A stretch of DNA of 64,000 nt from Ostreococcus mediterraneus (Eukaryota; Chlorophyta; Mamiellophyceae; Mamiellales; Bathycoccaceae), in contig WMKK01000007.1 in assembly GCA_012295225.1 (NCBI GenBank), forward strand, positions 90,467 through 154,466. The letters run 5' to 3'. Position numbers and translations under genes: made by a program. Below the pieces are notes generated by a model, which ran no database searches, had not been told where the DNA came from, and worked only from the letters and a program-made list of their open reading frames with translations. Below, one piece after another: positions 49,602 to 56,945 of the stretch; the stretch's first letter is position 1; each line of letters begins with the position of its first letter.

Positions 49602-51047
49602 ATGGCAATCAAAGGCAACGTTCTCGTAATCGCTGGTAGTGACTCTGGTGGGGGTGCTGGGATACAAGCCGATATTAAAGCGATGCAAGCTCTCGGAGCG
49701 TTTGCAACCACCGCGGTCACCGCGCTCACGGCTCAAAACACTCTGGGTGTGCACGACATCCACGCGCCGCCGATCGAGTTTCTAGTCAAACAGATCGACG
49801 TCATTGTGAATGATCTACCACCAGATGCAGTCAAGATTGGAATGCTTGCGAACGCAGCGACTGTTCGAGCAGTGGTGGCGGCGATTGCGCGACACGGCTT
49901 GCGCGACGTCGTGGTCGACACCGTGACGCGCGCAAAGGGTGGCGCGAGCTTGCTCGAAGACGACGCGCTGTGTGCCCTGCGAGATGAGCTCGTGCCGTTA
50001 GCGACGGTGATTACGCCCAACGTGCCCGAAGCTGCGGCGCTATTGGGTATCGAAGAGAGCGCGTTTGGTGCGAGCGACATGTCGCAACGCACGCGAGAGT
50101 TAGGCGCGCTCGGTTGCGCATGGGTGCTTTTAAAGGGCGGGCACGTTATGGATGATAATCTTCATTCGGTGGATTATTTGTACGACGTAAAAAGTGACCA
50201 GATGCATACATTTGCGAGCGAGCGCGTGGTGACGCAGAACACTCACGGCACTGGTTGTACCTTTGCGAGCGCCGTAGCGGCGGGCTTGGCTCAAGGTATG
50301 GACGTCCCAGCAGCTGTGCGCAGGGCAAAGTCTTATATTAGCGAAGCAATTTCGACGAATCCAATGTTCGGGGCCGGGCATGGACCTTTGAATCATTTGC
50401 CATACTACGCCGCGTCGGCGAGTCGCGGCCCAGCTTTCGACAAGCGAGCGCTGCGCCTGTATCTCGTGACTTCAGAAGCGCTGACGCTAGAAAAGCTTGA
50501 CCAGGCACTAGAAGCCGGTGTGACTATGGTTCAAATGAGAGATAAAGATCCATCCACGCGGGCATTGGTAGAAAAGGCTCGAGCGATGAAGGCTGCGTGC
50601 GACAAGCGGTCGGTGCCTTTTCTCGTAAACGACCGCGTCGATGTCGCCATTGCGGTGGATGCCGACGGTGTTCACATAGGTCAATCGGATATGACGTGCC
50701 GTGAAGCAAGACAAATTTTAGGGGCAAGTAAGTGGATTGGTGTGAGCTGTCGCACGGAGGATCTCGCGCGGAAGGCGAAGGAAGATGGTGCCGACTACAT
50801 TGGCTGCGGTGCGTGCTTTGGCACAAATTCAAAGGGCGACGCGAAAGTCATCGGCGTCGAAGGCGTGGCATTTGTGTCTAGAGGGGTGTGTAAAGAGCTT
50901 AACTTACCCATAGTCGCTATCGGGGGCATTGGCGTGGACACAGCTCGAGGGGTTCGAGACATCACCCAGGCGGATGGCGTGGCGGTTATTTCCTGCGTTG
51001 CGAACGCCGTTGACGTCAGAGCCACCGTCGCGGCGCTTCTGGCGTAA
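49602..51047 (+). CDS. TH1: Bifunctional HMP-P kinase / thiamine-phosphate synthase (ThiD-ThiE)
   Basis: 481 aa from the ATG at 49602. Residues 1-265 are ThiD (VLVIAGSDSGGGAGIQADIK; NTHGTGCTFASAVAAGLAQG with the catalytic loop). Residues 285-481 are ThiE (VQMRDKD, FLVNDRVDVA, DGVHIGQSD, GCGACFGTNSK, IVAIGGIGVDTA). It phosphorylates HMP-P to HMP-PP and joins it with HET-P to form thiamine phosphate, as plant TH1 does. No transit peptide follows this ATG; the frame is open upstream (17 codons to a GTG), so the N-terminus may be incomplete. First gene of the B1 cluster; convergent with TenA, with 66 bases between stops. Confidence 0.95.
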   Translation: MAIKGNVLVIAGSDSGGGAGIQADIKAMQALGAFATTAVTALTAQNTLGVHDIHAPPIEFLVKQIDVIVNDLPPDAVKIGMLANAATVRAVVAAIARHGLRDVVVDTVTRAKGGASLLEDDALCALRDELVPLATVITPNVPEAAALLGIEESAFGASDMSQRTRELGALGCAWVLLKGGHVMDDNLHSVDYLYDVKSDQMHTFASERVVTQNTHGTGCTFASAVAAGLAQGMDVPAAVRRAKSYISEAISTNPMFGAGHGPLNHLPYYAASASRGPAFDKRALRLYLVTSEALTLEKLDQALEAGVTMVQMRDKDPSTRALVEKARAMKAACDKRSVPFLVNDRVDVAIAVDADGVHIGQSDMTCREARQILGASKWIGVSCRTEDLARKAKEDGADYIGCGACFGTNSKGDAKVIGVEGVAFVSRGVCKELNLPIVAIGGIGVDTARGVRDITQADGVAVISCVANAVDVRATVAALLA

Positions 51048-51113
51048 ATCATCGTTATGTATGCTCTGATGAATCAGCCTCGTTGATATTCATTGTTTTA
51101 TTCATTGTTTTTG

Positions 51114-51797
51114 TCATCTACTGCACTTCCAAGCTTCGAAAAAATCGCGCTCGAGTTCCATGGCTCTCTTATAATTATCTATAATCTCCGTCGTCAGATC
51201 CTCCACGTCCACGGGTAGCAAAGATTCAAGTTGCGTCGCAAGTGCGTTCATCTCAGTCGACGCGTACGCATCAAACCACTCTCTGTATGGCCCGCAGGCG
51301 TCCAAGCCAATCTTCGCAAAGCCGGAGCCGAGCGCCGAATACAACCTCATGCACGGCACCATGCCCGCTATGAGACCTTCCATCGACCCTTCATGTAAAG
51401 ATTCTAAAAACTTGACATACTTTTCTGCTGCAGGCTCAGGCGGATGCGACGCCATGTAGTAATCCGCATCGACGCCCCAACGCGCGCACGCGCTCACGTG
51501 CAACCGCATCTCATCCAACACGCCACCGATGAGCGCGTGGAACACGCGCTGCTCATCCACCGTCCGAGCCTTGATCAGCGCCATCGCATAGGCACGATTA
51601 AAATGAAATAAAAAATACCTATCTATCGCCAAGTACTGCGCGTACACGCCTCGATCGAGCGCGCCTTTGTGCATTTTATCGACGAAACCACCAGGCGCGA
51701 TGATGTCCGCAAACGACGCACGCGCGCGAGAGAACAATGCCGCGGCGACGGGTGAGAGGTGCGCCGCGTCAAAGTCATCGAGCACCGCATCGCGCAT
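51114..51797 (-). CDS. TENA: TenA/THI-4 family thiamine salvage enzyme
   Basis: 227 aa from the ATG at 51797 (the frame is open to a GTG at 51872). All-helical TenA fold: HKGALDRGVYAQYLAIDRYFLFHF holds the Asp/Tyr of the pyrimidine pocket, AGMVPCMRLYSALG carries the cysteine typical of TenA_C enzymes, and ELERDFFEAW has the terminal catalytic Glu region. TenA releases HMP from degraded thiamine or aminopyrimidines, feeding ThiD. The N-terminal helix seems short, so a few residues or an upstream exon may be missing; I see no ACTGAC-type splice site there. Divergent from the symporter. Confidence 0.82.
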   Translation of the reverse strand: MRDAVLDDFDAAHLSPVAAALFSRARASFADIIAPGGFVDKMHKGALDRGVYAQYLAIDRYFLFHFNRAYAMALIKARTVDEQRVFHALIGGVLDEMRLHVSACARWGVDADYYMASHPPEPAAEKYVKFLESLHEGSMEGLIAGMVPCMRLYSALGSGFAKIGLDACGPYREWFDAYASTEMNALATQLESLLPVDVEDLTTEIIDNYKRAMELERDFFEAWKCSR

Positions 51798-51899
51798 CGC
51801 GTCGGCGAGGACGACCGCGAGAGGCGCGGATTGGCGGTCATGACACAACCCACGGGGACAGTTACACGTCACAGGGCTGGCGAGGAGACGTCACTAATC

Positions 51900-51987
51900 G
51901 TCGTGACGAGTGGCTTGCACGTGACAGCGCAAGTCTGAGAACACATCGTCTGAACTTGTCAAGTTAATTCTTGCGTAAGGACACGAC
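51900..51987 (+). ncRNA. Candidate TPP riboswitch in the symporter 5' leader
   Basis: Key TPP-aptamer elements appear in order: P1 GTCGTG (51900-51905) with CACGAC (51982-51987); P2 ACGA-GTG (51906-51912) with CAC-A-TCGT (51942-51949); P3 CTTGC (51914-51918) with GCAAG (51929-51933); the pyrimidine-sensor CTGAGA (51935-51940); CTGAAC (51950-51955); a CAAG-TTAATT-CTTG stem (51960-51973) and CGTAAGGA (51974-51981), compared with consensus CGTAGGGA. About five extra bases lie between CTGAA and the last stem. It ends 112 nt before the symporter ATG with no ATG between. The pairing was done by hand. Confidence 0.82.
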
Positions 51988-52099
51988 CTAGCAACACTGC
52001 TCACTCAGAACAAGCAATCAAACGTCGTTTGTTTGCGTGCACTTTTTGCCCTCGAGAAGGTTTTCTTCTTTCCATTCCTTTGTAAACAATTGACGAATC

Positions 52100-54043
52100 A
52101 TGGCGGTATCGGCGACGAACTATGCGTGGCTGTACTCTCTGATTGCCGTGTACGGCGTCGCGAGCGGCACCGCGGCGGAGTACGCGCGTCGGAACAACAA
52201 GGCGGCTGTAAACGACACTGGGGATGAGATGCGCAATCACTTTGGGGCTGGCAAAGGATTATCTGGCCTTTCGCTGTTCTTTACGCTCTCCGCGTCGCTA
52301 TTCTCGGCGTATTCCGTCGAGGGGATCGCGTGGGAAGCATGGTTCAAGGGCTGGTTCGTCACGCGTTGGATTCCCGCGGGTGTCGGCGTTTACATGTGTT
52401 TCTTAATCATCGCCCCGCGACTACACGCGCTCGGCAAGTCTCGCGGCTACCTCACGCTGAGCGCATTCGTGTATGATCGCTTTTCGGCGCCGAATTCTCA
52501 GTATCAAGCCACCGCGCACGCGCTTCGCGTGATCACCTATATGTGCATGCTGCTTCCGATTTTTACCTATCAAATTTCTCAGTTTGTTTCCATGGGAAAA
52601 ATTATGAGCGCGTTTACGTCGAATGCGATATCGGAAACCACTGGTGTACTTATTTTTGCGTTGATCATGCTCCACGTCGAAGCCATTGGTGGGTTGCGTG
52701 CGGTTGCGTACACTGACATCATTCAAGGCGTGATTTTGATCATAGGCTCTTTAGTCTTCTTCATCGCCTCTGGCGTTGAGTTTGGCGGCTTGAGCCGGGC
52801 AAAGGAATACTTTATCGCCGAGGGCAAGTTTGTCAAGCTTCCGGCAACTTCCGGGTCTTGGAGTATTATCGGCTACACGTCGTTTGTCTTGCGCGTTGCG
52901 GCCGCGGCGACGATGTTCCCGCACTTGGCCATGCGTCTCTTTGTCGCCAAGGACAGAAAAATGCTCCAGCGCGGCCTCGCCGGGATGAACTTTACGTTCT
53001 TTTGGGTGCAGCTCGCCTCGATGATCGCTGGCTGGACTGCTGTTTACGCTTTGCGCGACGACACCGGGGTATCGATTGCAAATCAACAGTCGATTTTTGG
53101 TCGCTTGGCACTGATGCTCAAGACATCGTCAAACTTTGGCGATTTTGCGAGCTCGCTCTTGGTGCTCGCCGCTTGCGCGGCAATGATTTCCACCGCCGAC
53201 TCTGGCTTGCTTGCCTTCTCCACGATGTTCGTGCACGACATTTACTTGCCGTACGCCCCGAAACTTTTCGGCCCCAAGGCACGTACCGATGGCTTTGCGT
53301 TGAAGATTGTCGGCTTAATCGCATCGGTGTGCGCCTTGGGCATCGGTTTGGCGCTCTCCATCGTGAACATCAGAGAAGGCAAACCCGACATTACCGGATT
53401 GTTCAGCATCCAAACCGTGACGCCTATTCACGCCATTCCGGCGGTCTGGGGTGGATTACACTTGCATTGGCTTTCTGGTGAAGCCGTGTTGTGCGGTTTA
53501 ATCGCCGGCGTCGTCGCTGGCTTGTCCATGGTCCTCGACACGTCGTTCAACGTCAAGCGCGCCATCGGTTTGGATGAACACTCTTCTGGATGGAACACGT
53601 GCGTGTTTGCATTCTTAATCAACATCGGCGTCGTGCTCACGGTGACGATTATTGAAAAGTTTGTGCTCACAAAACGTGCGCCGAGCCAAGTTGCTCCGGG
53701 CGCTCGCCCGTTGTTCATCGGAACCGTGGTGGATAAAATGTTCACCGCTCCGCTCGCGTGGGTCGCGATGCTCATGACGCTCCTTGCGGCGTGTCCGTTT
53801 TGGTACAAGCCGTCGAGCGAGGTGAAATACGTCGGCGACATGGCGACGTGGGCGTTCACATCGCTCTTCTTTTCTTTCATTCTCGCCATCGAAGTGTCGT
53901 GCATGTACCTGTTCCGCTGGGAAGATTTCAAGACGGAGGGCGATGAGGGTGTTGACGTCGACCAAGAACGCGGTGTCGATGTGAACGCGGTCTCCAAGGA
54001 GAAGTTCAAGTTCACTGGATTGACTGTCGAACAAGTTAAGTGA
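52100..54043 (+). CDS. Sodium:solute symporter family transporter (SSSF), thiamine/precursor candidate
   Basis: 647 aa, ATG at 52100, with about 13-14 hydrophobic segments. SSS-family features: FFTLSASLFSAYSVEG, the YLTLSAFVYDRF segment, GGLRAVAYTDIIQGVILIIG (the classic signature) and AACAAMISTADSGLLAFSTM. The C-terminal 40 residues are charged and cytosolic. SSS proteins couple Na+ to uptake of small organics. Its position in a B1 gene cluster and a TPP riboswitch-like leader point to thiamine or its pyrimidine/thiazole precursors as substrate. TPP riboswitches before SSSF genes have been reported for prasinophytes, as I recall. Convergent with ThiM. Confidence 0.9.
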   Translation: MAVSATNYAWLYSLIAVYGVASGTAAEYARRNNKAAVNDTGDEMRNHFGAGKGLSGLSLFFTLSASLFSAYSVEGIAWEAWFKGWFVTRWIPAGVGVYMCFLIIAPRLHALGKSRGYLTLSAFVYDRFSAPNSQYQATAHALRVITYMCMLLPIFTYQISQFVSMGKIMSAFTSNAISETTGVLIFALIMLHVEAIGGLRAVAYTDIIQGVILIIGSLVFFIASGVEFGGLSRAKEYFIAEGKFVKLPATSGSWSIIGYTSFVLRVAAAATMFPHLAMRLFVAKDRKMLQRGLAGMNFTFFWVQLASMIAGWTAVYALRDDTGVSIANQQSIFGRLALMLKTSSNFGDFASSLLVLAACAAMISTADSGLLAFSTMFVHDIYLPYAPKLFGPKARTDGFALKIVGLIASVCALGIGLALSIVNIREGKPDITGLFSIQTVTPIHAIPAVWGGLHLHWLSGEAVLCGLIAGVVAGLSMVLDTSFNVKRAIGLDEHSSGWNTCVFAFLINIGVVLTVTIIEKFVLTKRAPSQVAPGARPLFIGTVVDKMFTAPLAWVAMLMTLLAACPFWYKPSSEVKYVGDMATWAFTSLFFSFILAIEVSCMYLFRWEDFKTEGDEGVDVDQERGVDVNAVSKEKFKFTGLTVEQVK

Positions 54044-54063
54044 CCATGAACAACCTGGATGAC

Positions 54064-54095
54064 AAATGAACGAACGAAGAAATGAACGAACGAAG
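54064..54095. repeat. 16-bp perfect tandem duplication
   Basis: AAATGAACGAACGAAG occurs twice in tandem (54064-54079, 54080-54095) just after the symporter stop, followed by GAAT/GAGC-rich degenerate copies to about 54130. Probably 3' UTR simple sequence. Confidence 0.85.
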
Positions 54096-54181
54096 AAAGA
54101 AGGAATAAACGAGCGAGTGAATGAATGAAAGTTGGCGTGTATTTAACTTTTAACTTCTAGTGTGCTAGTGCAATTGTAGTG

Positions 54182-55192
54182 CTACATTAGTGCCTGTTCC
54201 TTAAGCGAATATAATAGATACAGTTTGTCGAGAAACTCAGCCTGAAACGACCCTGGTCCTCGCGCGTTTGCCGCAGACACGGCGCCAGCTTCGCGATACT
54301 GCGCCGCCGTCCACGCGAGAACTCGCGGCACATCCGCTATAAAATCGTATCTTAATTCGTCACTACTGATACTATGCCTATGTAAACGCCCAATCTGAGC
54401 GGCGCATGCTGCGCCAAGCGCGCACCCCGCGCCGGCGTACGTGTCAAACATCTCTGTGCTTCGCGTGCGAACAAGGAAACTATTCCAGTCGCCCACACTC
54501 GCGTACGGTTCCAAAATCACATCGCACGGCCCAGTCATGACGAGCGTGGCATCTAAGTAGCACGCGAGATTATGCAGCTCAGGCATGTACTCGTCTACGA
54601 ACGACCGATGTATCCGAAACGTCGTCCCCGCCGTTGACGTTGCGTCGTCTTCAAACGACGAGAACCGTTTGTCTTTGTCGTCGAACTTCGTGCCAAACGT
54701 CTGCTCAAACCAACCCTTACCCTCGCTCGCGGTCGTCACGCTCGAATTCGCGTACCGTTCTCCATCGCCCATACCAAATAATTTCACGAGTGTCGTCATT
54801 TCGCTCGCGTTGCCCTTGATAATCGTACAAAAGTTTTCTTGTTCTACTTCATCTCGCATGCAACGCCGCGCGTCGAGCCACGCTCTGACCATCTTCCCTC
54901 GCTCTGGTAACCCCACGCCCACGGGATCGACGACGACAATGGGAGCATCGAGGACGGCGTTCGCCATGTCCGCCGTCGTGGGCGTACCGAACGACAGGAA
55001 CGTGGCGTCGACGACGCGTGAGACTTCTCGAGCTTCGGCTGGAGTGGTGCAGCCCATAATTGGTTTGGCGCGGTAGGCGGTGGCGACGTCGCACACCTTT
55101 GACGCCGTCGCCGTGGGTGCGATGAGCTGGATTTTAGGCTCGTTGAACTTGAAGCGATTAGCGTTCACCGGTGACCATGGGTCAAAACCCAT
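54182..55192 (-). CDS. THIM: Hydroxyethylthiazole kinase (ThiM)
   Basis: 336 aa, ATG at 55192. Ribokinase-like ThiM motifs: IQLIAPTATASKVCDVATAY (altered N-terminal NxVT region), VVVDPVGVG, TIIKGNASEMTTL, LVMTGPCDVI and AGAGCALGAACAAQIG, the anion-hole segment with the conserved Cys. It phosphorylates the thiazole alcohol HET to HET-P, the second substrate of ThiE. It is about 65 residues longer than bacterial ThiM, with an insert near residues 165-200 (FGTKFDDKDKRFSSFEDD). No plastid leader. Forms the right end of the B1 cluster, convergent with the symporter (138 bases). Confidence 0.88.
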   Translation of the reverse strand: MGFDPWSPVNANRFKFNEPKIQLIAPTATASKVCDVATAYRAKPIMGCTTPAEAREVSRVVDATFLSFGTPTTADMANAVLDAPIVVVDPVGVGLPERGKMVRAWLDARRCMRDEVEQENFCTIIKGNASEMTTLVKLFGMGDGERYANSSVTTASEGKGWFEQTFGTKFDDKDKRFSSFEDDATSTAGTTFRIHRSFVDEYMPELHNLACYLDATLVMTGPCDVILEPYASVGDWNSFLVRTRSTEMFDTYAGAGCALGAACAAQIGRLHRHSISSDELRYDFIADVPRVLAWTAAQYREAGAVSAANARGPGSFQAEFLDKLYLLYSLKEQALM

Positions 55193-55458
55193 CGCGCCGT
55201 CAAGGAGTGAGGATTGATTAGTAGTAGCGCTACAGTAGTGATAACAAAATCAATGAACATTGGTGCAAGCAAGAAAGAAGAAGTGTTTTTAAAAAAACTG
55301 GAAGTATTTCATTTTCAGGCTATGTATCAAAGGCTACTACACGTTTATACTACAACTGAAGCGCCCGAGCGACCGTCGCGTTGAACAAACACGCCGCATC
55401 CCGCTCGAGTACTCACTCTTTTGCCAAACGACAACTGATCAATAATCCTAATAAATAT

Positions 55459-55830
55459 TTAATCAGACTTCTTGGACTTCTTCGGCAAGAGCACCGAGTG
55501 GATGTTCGGGAGAACACCACCAGCGGCAATCGTCACCGTGCCCAACAACTTGGACAACTCCTCGTCGTTGCGAATGGCCAACTGAATGTGGCGCGGCACG
55601 ATGCGCGACTTCTTGTTGTCGCGGCTCGCGTTACCCGCTAATTCAAGCACTTCAGCGCACAAGTATTCGAGCACGGCGGCCAAGTACACCGGCGCGCCGG
55701 CACCGACGCGGGTGGCGTACTTGCCTTGCTTCAAGTAGCGCGCGACGCGGCCCACCGGGAATTGGAGGCCCGCCTTGGCGGATCGGCTCGTCGCCTTCTT
55801 CGCGGTCTTTCCTTTACCTCGGCCAGACAT
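55459..55830 (-). CDS. H2A: Histone H2A
   Basis: 123 aa, ATG at 55830. Canonical H2A: SGRGKGK start, [20 protein letters not shown], acidic-patch region [35 protein letters not shown]. The tail ends KKSKKSD without the SQ(E/D) phosphorylation motif of H2A.X. Intronless, and divergently paired with H2B across a 369-base shared promoter, as usual for core histone pairs. Part of the nucleosome core; expression is expected in S phase. Confidence 0.97.
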   Translation of the reverse strand: MSGRGKGKTAKKATSRSAKAGLQFPVGRVARYLKQGKYATRVGAGAPVYLAAVLEYLCAEVLELAGNASRDNKKSRIVPRHIQLAIRNDEELSKLLGTVTIAAGGVLPNIHSVLLPKKSKKSD

Positions 55831-56199
55831 GTTTCTTTGTTTCTGTTTTGCTTAGTGAGTGCTTACGGGTCGTACGGGCTCGGGAGCTCGTGCGTCGAAG
55901 AATGACGATTGATGGCGCGCGAACCGACGCTTTATTATTTATTCGAGGTGGCTCAAAAAAGTGTTGGGTACGAGTATGTTTGATAATTGACGAGTCATGA
56001 TCGGTCAATTATGGTTGTACCAAAACGACCAATTAGGAACCAGAAATTACGAAACACACTCATACCCAAGACGCATGAGCCAATCAAAACGCACCAACGC
56101 GTTCGCGCGACCGTTGCGTTCGGGCCTAGAGGCGACGACCGCGTGCGCGAGACGTCACAACTTTACACGCGAGAAACAAGTTAAACGCAGTCAATCAAC
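55831..56199. promoter_or_regulatory. Bidirectional H2A/H2B promoter
   Basis: 369 bases between divergent start codons. CCAAT boxes on the + strand at 56029-56033 and 56080-56084, the first within a dyad with GGTCAATTA at 56003-56011. An ACGTCA element lies near 56150. AT-rich segments near 55925-56050 are likely core promoter positions. No classical histone octamer recognised. Confidence 0.6.
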
Positions 56200-56544
56200 A
56201 TGGCCGGTAAGAAGCCCGCATCCAAGAAGCCCACTGGCGCCAAGAAGGTCGGCCGCAAGTCGAAGACGGAGTCGTATAAGATTTACGTGTACAAAGTCCT
56301 CAAGCAGGTGCACCCGGATACCGGCATCTCCACCAAGGCGATGTCCATCATGAACTCCTTCATCAACGACATCTTCGAAAAGATTGCCGGCGAAGCCTCC
56401 AAGCTCGCCCGCTACAACAAGAAGCCGACGATCACGTCCCGCGAAATCCAAACCGCGGTGCGATTGGTGCTTCCGGGTGAACTCGCCAAGCACGCCGTCT
56501 CTGAAGGCACCAAGGCTGTCACCAAGTTCACGAGCAGCGCGTAA
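56200..56544 (+). CDS. H2B: Histone H2B
   Basis: 114 aa, ATG at 56200. Lys/Pro-rich N-tail, then [60 protein letters not shown] and the ubiquitylation-site tail [13 protein letters not shown] complete H2B with a short tail. Intronless. A small hairpin GTGCG-CTT-CGCAC follows the stop near 56554 but does not match the metazoan histone 3' stem-loop. Confidence 0.97.
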   Translation: MAGKKPASKKPTGAKKVGRKSKTESYKIYVYKVLKQVHPDTGISTKAMSIMNSFINDIFEKIAGEASKLARYNKKPTITSREIQTAVRLVLPGELAKHAVSEGTKAVTKFTSSA

Positions 56545-56945
56545 TTTGGCAACAGTGCGCTTCGCACCTCATTAGAAAACAAAATACAGACAAAAACCAG
56601 GTCGGACTGTGAGCACGCCCGCTCTGCCGACGTAAAAAAATACTGGTGTTCATTTAACACCACCACTCGATGAAAGATGTACTTAAACTACTACAAAGCG
56701 TCTCCCCTCTCACTCGCAAGGCGCTCGCTATGGTCTAAACCAACTTTTGGATGAACTTGCTGTTTCTTAAACATTCACAACCCGATTTTCTGGATCCTCC
56801 CGCTCCGCTTCCCTGTGAAAAGTTATGGGTGGACATGATCGAGGGCTGTACCGGTAACGATGAGTATTAATAATACAATCAGTTTCGTGACATTTTTTGA
56901 CGAATCGCCTCATGTTCAAAACTACTTGCTTCGCCCACACGATGC
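56545..56945. other. Convergent intergenic region H2B / acyl-CoA synthetase
   Basis: 401 bases holding two 3' UTRs. No gene, RNA or repeat recognised. Several TGTAA- and AATAAT-like AT-rich words could serve 3'-end formation. Confidence 0.5.

Noticed and set aside
55217-55231. Short palindrome GTAGCGCTAC near the ThiM start
   Set aside because: A 10-bp palindrome is expected occasionally by chance; no second copy was seen and no riboswitch core (CTGAGA) is present upstream of ThiM.
56548-56565. Histone 3' stem-loop after H2B
   Set aside because: A 5-bp stem with a 3-base loop exists, but stem sequence and loop do not match the metazoan or Chlamydomonas histone element.
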